From the NCBI RefSeq assembly GCF_949987535.1, contig NC_080077.1, positions 41,434,561 through 41,498,560 of the forward strand: a stretch of 64,000 nt of DNA, read 5' to 3'. Below are positions 58,553 through 64,000 of the stretch, piece after piece (the stretch's first letter is position 1; every line of letters starts with the position of its first letter). A model generated the notes under the pieces. The model made no database searches. It had not been told where the DNA came from and saw only the letters and a program-made list of their open reading frames with translations. A program made the translations under genes and the position numbers. The DNA comes from Balaenoptera acutorostrata (Eukaryota; Chordata; Mammalia; Artiodactyla; Balaenopteridae).

Positions 58553-59995
58553 GAAACTATTAACAAAATGAAAGGCTGCTTACTGAATGGAGAAGATATT
58601 TGCAAATGGTAAGTCTGATAAGGGGTTAATATCCAATATATACCAAGAACTCAAACAACTGAACACCAAAGAAAACAACCAACCAATTAAAAATTGGGAA
58701 GAGGCCTGAATAGACCATTTTCCAAAGAAGACATACAGATGGCCAACAGACACATGGAAAGATCCTCAACATCACTAATCATCAGGGAAATGCAAATCAA
58801 AACCACAATGAGATATCACCTTACACCTGTCAGAATGGCTATTATCAAAAAGATAACAAATAACAAGTGTTGGCAAGGATGTGGAGAAAAAGGAACCCTC
58901 ATGCACTGTTGGTGGGATTGTAAATTGGTGCACCCACTGTGGAAAACAGTATGGGGATTCTTCAAAAAATTAAAAATAGAACTACCATATGATCCAGCAG
59001 TTTCTCTCCCAAGTATTTATCCAAAGAAAACAAAAACACTAATTTGAAAAGATATGTGCACCCCCGTGTTCATTGCAGTATAATTTACAAGAGCAAAGAT
59101 ATGGACGCAACCTAAGTGTTCATCTATATATTAATTGATAAAGAAGGTGTGATATATATATGTATAATGGAATATTGCCCAGTCATGAAAAAGAATGGAA
59201 ATCTTGCCATTTTCAACAACATGGATGGACCTAGAGGGTATTATGCTAAGTGAAATAACTCAGGCAGAGAAAGACAAATCCTGTATGATTTTACTTATAT
59301 GTGGAATCTAAAAAACAAAACAAATGAACAAACATAACAAAACAGAAACCGACTTATAGATATAGAGAACAAAAAAGTGGTTGCCAAAGGGGAGGAGTGT
59401 GGGGGGAGGAGAGAAATAGGTAAGGGACATTTAGGTGACTTCCAGTTACAAAATAAATGAGCCATGGGGATGAATGTACAGTGTGGGGAATATAGTCAAT
59501 AATTATGTAATATTTTTGCATGGTGAGAGATGGTAACTAGACTTACCCTAGTGATCATTTTGAAATGTATTGAAATATTGAATCACTATGTTGTATAACA
59601 GGAACTAACATAGTGTTGTAGGTCAATTACACTTCAAAAACAAGCACACAATTAACTCATAGAAAAAGAGATCAGATTTGTGGTACCAGAGGTGGGGTTT
59701 GGGGGGAGGGGGAATTGGACGAAGGTAGTCAAAAGATAGAAACTTCCAGTTATAAGATAAATAAGTATTGATACTAGGGATGTAATATAAAGCACGGTAA
59801 ATATAATTATCACTGCTGTATGTTATATATGAAAGCTATTAAGAGAGTAAATCTTAAGAATTCTGATCACAAGGAAAATTTTTTTTTTTCTTTTTATTTT
59901 GTGTCAAAATGGGATGATGGATATTCACTAAACTTATTGTGGTAACATTTCATGATGTATGTAAGTCAACTTTATGCTGTACATCTTCAGAGTTT
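58553..59995 (+). mobile_element. L1 3' half (ORF2 C-terminal part and 3'UTR)
   Basis: Starts in ORF2 at AACAAAATGAAAGGCTGC and keeps the order of the C-terminal region, including [17 protein letters not shown] in the frame at 58694-59047 (the cysteine-rich tail). It then runs into a decayed 3'UTR with a G-rich tract near 59700 and AT-rich sequence to about 59995. Stops and shifts interrupt the frame. It is older than the large L1. No target duplication was identified. Confidence 0.88.
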
Positions 59996-60539
59996 ATTGT
60001 GCATAGAAGAACAGTTCATGACCGGGAGTATTCAAACCAGTAGTGGAATGAAGCACAGAGGCATGTTGTTCTAGGACAGCTTATATAGTGGAAGCATGGA
60101 CACTGTTTAATCTTTATAATGATTGGTTGTAGCATTAGGGTTTTTCCAATGACAGGGGATTGGCTAAAAGATTATGTCATTTTTGGAAAACAATTTAGGT
60201 ATTGTTTATGATTTTCAGAGGCATTTACAAGAAACAACACAAGTTAAATTTTGCTTATGTTGCAGGATAAGCTAAATTAGGTTTCGCTTACCTGGTTTTG
60301 TGTGTTCAAGGAGTTTTCAACTCTGGTGTCCATTTTGTATTTTATTTTGACAGAGATGATGATTAAACACATAATGAAGGTAATTTTCCCTGTGCCAAAT
60401 AAAATTCTAAGCCTGTGGTTTGAATGTACATAGACATAAATTGTGATATTCCTAAAATAAATCTCCTCCTCTTCCCCCTCCCCTCCACCCCTCTCCCTCC
60501 TCCTCCTCCTCCTTCTTCACTGCAGATAATTTAAAACAT
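59996..60539. other. No gene; CT-rich simple tract at 60460-60520
   Basis: 60000-60380 resembles an LTR in texture but I could not assign it. The TCC/CCT polypyrimidine tract at 60460-60520 is clear. Confidence 0.5.
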
Positions 60540-60960
60540 TTCTGTAAATTATTTGGCATTCTCCCATTAAAAACTGGAGCCTAATTTCCCTCATGAATGT
60601 AGGAATGTAGGCCAACCTTAGAAACTTGCCTCTAATTATTAGAATGGGTTGAGAGTGGCACTGTGTGGTTTTTCATGCTAGATCATAAAAGGCATATACC
60701 TTCTGCTTGACCTCTTTCTCTCTCTCCCTTTGTCTTTCAGAACTTGTGCTTTTTATAGTAAGACGTCCAGCTACCCTGAAGCAACCATTCTAAAGAGACC
60801 ATACTGAGACTGTACATAAGAGAAAGGTGCCTAAGGAGGGGCTCTTCTAGACTCCTGTTGTTTGAGCTTTCTAATTATCAACCTACCAACATCAGTAGGT
60901 GGGTGAATAAGCCTTTGGATGACTCCACTCCTCTGCATGCAATCAGACTCCTTCTCAACT
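60540..60960 (+). repeat. MLT1-like LTR remnant
   Basis: Elements in order: TTATTTGGCATTCTCCCAT, a CTAATTATTAGAATGGG block, CATAAAAGGCATATACCTTC, a CT-rich run, then GTGGGTGAATAAGCC and TTTGGATGACTCCAC. This is the layout I know from MLT1 LTRs. Decayed; the boundaries and exact subfamily are uncertain. Confidence 0.5.
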
Positions 60961-61874
60961 TTTGGAAAAGCTCAAACTTTTTATTGCCCTCAACTTCATC
61001 TTCTCCCACTCAAAGTGTCAACCTCCATCCTAAATGCTTCCCAATCGTCCTGAAACATAGACTTTACCTCTGACAATTGTTATCTCTCCTGTCATACCCC
61101 TAGTCAATGATAGTATAAGACCAAGTTAGCTCCTTAAGATATACAAAGCTAGTTATTTTCTCAGGTGGAACCAGAAAAAAGGGTTGCTAACATTAGTTTA
61201 CTTCTTTCTTAATAACACACCGTGGTGGACCTGAGTAGAATCAATGAACCTAAATTGTTCAGAAAGATGCTCTGGGGATACTTATGCATTGCATTGGAAG
61301 TTTTGGCATTTAGAGATGGTGCTTTCTATTGCTTTTTAATTCCCTGCAGAATATAATATAGTGAAGCTTCAATGAATTGCAACATAGGGAATATGGTAAT
61401 TAACAAAAATCGTTTTGAATTTAACATTTACTAAATTTTTTTCTTGATTTTGTGTTATCTTGATTTTAATTATACATTTTAATAAAAATGTATTTAATCT
61501 CTCCTTGATGCCTGAGGACACTGAATAAATATCCTCAGACTTACTGCTCTCAATCTTAGAACTGAACATGTATTGACTGCAAGATAGCCTAAAAAGTTAC
61601 CTGTAATATATTATTATCACTAGGTTGCAAAATATTTTTCTATTAAATAAGAATCCTTCAGAAATTACAGAGAAGACATTATGTGGTTGTTAGCAAAAAT
61701 ATGGACTTCTGGGAAAATTTCTTAACAAGCTTTTTTCTTGGCTTGTGACTCTTGAGAGATCCTAGAGCCACAGAAACCAAAGTGATTTAGCAGCCTTTTC
61801 TAAAAGCAGGCTTTTATTTCTGTATTTATTTATTCTTTTTAAAAAAGCAGTCCTTCTCCTCTTCTTGTTTTCAG

Positions 61875-62035
61875 AAGAGACAGACCATTCTTACAAAACT
61901 GGGACTGGTTAACCATCATCCCTCCTATTTTAACTCAAGGACTGGTGGGCGGTTGTCTCCCGTATGAAAGTTACTGAGCAGACGTGCTGGACTCTGCCAA
62001 GACATAGAGAGAGAGACTGGGAACAGATGACAAAG
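61875..62035 (+). other. Exon-like segment bounded by good splice signals
   Basis: Upstream is a pyrimidine-rich tract ending CTTCTTGTTTTCAG (AG at 61873-61874). Downstream, CAAAG is followed by GTAAGACG (donor at 62036). The 161 bases between are moderately GC-rich and free of recognised repeats. All three plus-strand frames contain stops, so it is not an internal coding exon. It could be a non-coding or UTR exon. Chance splice-like sites are common in DNA of this length, so this is a candidate only. Confidence 0.3.
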
Positions 62036-63890
62036 GTAAGACGAGGTGTGCAGAGGCAGCATGGCAAAGAGGTATGACTTTTCTGTGCTTCTGGGAAACA
62101 GTGCAAAATGTTGACTGAGGTTAAACAATCATGGTAATACTTAGTTTTAAAATGAAGAGGACTGAGTCTCAAGAACTGGAATGACACTTCTAATAACCAA
62201 AGGTGACAGAAAAAATGTATAGAATCAGACTGAACTGTCACTAAAGATGACTGCCACTCGGCAGAAAGGGGTGAGGGATGGTTAACAGATCAGATTCGTA
62301 GAAGTTATTGGAAAATAAAATTGGACCATGTTTATACCCCTGTGAGTCAAGTCTGTTCAGTCAAACTGAATATACTTCTTTGCACACTGTCTCTTGTGAT
62401 TTGTCTTCTTGTCCTAAAAATAAGTGTTGAAAAAACACTGATTAATTGTCTGGTGAGTGGGTTCTATTTCCTAGAGGTTTTATTGGTCATTGATGTGTGG
62501 AAATGGCACCTTCAATATATAGACTAATTTTTCTCATCACTCATGAAATAAACTCAGAGCAAGGCGGGGGGGGTGGAGATTATAATGCCAACAAACATAG
62601 AAAAATATCACAGTGGGGAAAGAATTAAGCTTGTAAATATAAAGAGGTATTAGGCAAACTTTATTGGTCAGTATTTTTGTGTGTGTGTGTATGAGCCTAA
62701 TAATATTTTTAAGCTATCTTCAAGGTAAATGAGCTAAGTAAAAAACTGATGTTTAAGATGTGTTTATCAGCTAATATAGCAACAAATGACTCAAATTAAA
62801 ATCTAAGGTGAAAGATATATGTGTCTAAATCGGTAATATAGTACATCTATATTCTGGATCAGTTCTTTAGTATTTCACTATTTTTTATCTGAATTTGATA
62901 CATGTTTGATACATATTTTTTATCTGAATTTGATAGATATTTGATCATGAACCCCATGATAAAATTTTATCACACTACCATAACTTCTTGATGGTTCAGG
63001 ACACATGATTTCAAGCCTTCTATTATGATATCTCCATGAATTTAGTCATTCCTGTTGTTCCAGGTATCCTAGTTTTCAGGTAAAACTGCTTTGTAGCAAG
63101 GCCTTTTAGCAACATATTTTAGCAATTATATTATTTTAGTATAAGATGTTCTCTATCAAATTCCCACCTTTTGGCTAGTTTCACAAATCCTACCCTAGAA
63201 ATGATTATTCATATAAGGTACTAGTCATAAAAAAGGAGTAAGTGGAACTAATTTCTTTCCATTTCTGAATTTCATTATATCTGTTGTTGCACACTAATTT
63301 CCAAGTTATGAATTTCTCAGTGATATTACTTTTATATAAAAATGATTTTTAAAATAAAGTAAAAAAACATAAAGATATACTATAATGATTTGATGAAGGA
63401 TAGTGACTTGTACCTCATTTTTGGTAGTAAGAATCTGTACTTTAGGAATTAATATTTAAGTGTATACTAGCAATACTTACTATTTTTCAAGATGAATTTC
63501 TATAGATATAGCACTTATTCTGAAGTATAACAAACATTATCTGCAGTGTAAAGTCATGTTCAAAAAAGGCCTCAAAAGAATTCATTGTGAATTTTCTCTG
63601 GTAACTTGATTTAAGTTCAATAAAGCTAATGAGAAAAATGAAATAATTTTCATAAGTAATCAGAAATAACTTCCCAGAGTTCACTGGAATGAAACTATGT
63701 AACTTTGGGAGACCATAAGAAATGAGATATTTTATGAATATTGTTTATTTAGAAATTTGTAAAGCGTGAGGACTTTCTAAAATATAATTTTTAAAATGAG
63801 GCAATCAAATTGTATTTTTTTACATAATCATGAGTAGAATTGAGGATGAAAATCATCAGAACCAATATAATAATAAACATAATTGAGCTC
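62036..63890. other. No gene or named element seen
   Basis: AT-rich. A partly duplicated TTTTTTATCTGAATTTGATA motif lies at 62880-62950, and a short GT tract near 62680. Nothing coding. Confidence 0.55.
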
Positions 63891-63894
63891 TCAA

Positions 63895-64000
63895 TATGGC
63901 AGTACTATACAGGCAGTACAGTAAGTACTTCACATGTATTTGAACATTCAGTCCTAACAATAGTCTTATAAGGTAAATAGAGATGTACCAGAGCAGATTT
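63895..64000 (-). repeat. MIR SINE, cut by window edge
   Basis: The plus strand reads AGTAAGTACTTCACATGTAT, then GAACATTCAGTCCTAACAAT and AGTCTTATAAGGTAAATAG. This is the complement of the MIR 3' half, and the rest lies beyond the window. Confidence 0.7.

Noticed and set aside
61930..62241. 103-codon minus frame near the exon-like segment
   Set aside because: No family resemblance. It runs opposite to the splice signals.
1..64000. Bacterial-type operon, phage or CRISPR content, or a new multi-gene system
   Set aside because: SINEs, L1, MIR, L2 and LTRs throughout show mammalian nuclear DNA. No functional gene cluster is present.

Overview
This is nuclear DNA from a placental mammal, most likely a cetacean or close relative (Whippomorpha). 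It carries several CHR-type tRNA-derived SINEs, a nearly complete LINE-1 of the cetartiodactyl type, ancient MIR and L2 elements, a mariner-type hairpin, and no BovB or Bov-tA elements. The last point argues against a ruminant. No host protein-coding gene could be supported. Nearly every substantial open reading frame is a piece of a LINE-1 ORF or a chance reading of SINE, LTR or AT-rich DNA.

Layout. 1-14.6 kb: AT-rich DNA with a SINE end, an (AT)n microsatellite, MIR and L2 remnants, and an old L1 ORF2 relic. 14.65-20.95 kb: one nearly full-length L1 on the minus strand, with 5'UTR, ORF1, ORF2 and 3'UTR. It is inactivated by one nonsense codon in ORF1 and by four nonsense codons plus a 1-base deletion in ORF2. 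About 430 bp of non-L1 DNA follows its own A-tail and ends in polyadenylation signals and A-runs, which suggests a 3' transduction. 22.1-25.4 kb: a long, decayed minus-strand L2 into which MIRs and a 3' L1 fragment have jumped. 26.4-28.2 kb: an ERV LTR followed within 10 bp by a 5'-inverted (twin-primed) L1 with an 11-bp target duplication. 30.9-33.6 kb: an old L1. 33.6-41.8 kb: long, mostly unassigned unique DNA.

41.8-54.2 kb: a cluster of SINEs and a composite L1 (47.5-50.5 kb) that holds a 72-bp mariner palindrome and a SINE and has lost its middle. 54.9-56.3 kb: a minus-strand solo LTR, then a second twin-primed L1 with a 12-bp target duplication. 58.5-60.0 kb: another L1 3' half. 60.5-64.0 kb: an MLT1-like LTR remnant, an exon-like segment with good splice signals (61875-62035), and a MIR at the window edge.

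The parts do not form a genetic pathway. What they share is the record of L1 activity: L1 and SINE insertions with target duplications, 5' inversions and a possible transduction. The items most worth checking are the L1 transduction, the possibly spliced L1 junction at 50.03 kb, the mariner hairpin that resembles a microRNA precursor, and the exon-like segment near 62 kb. Family names and ancient-repeat edges come from recall of consensus features, so edges are approximate unless a target duplication is given.
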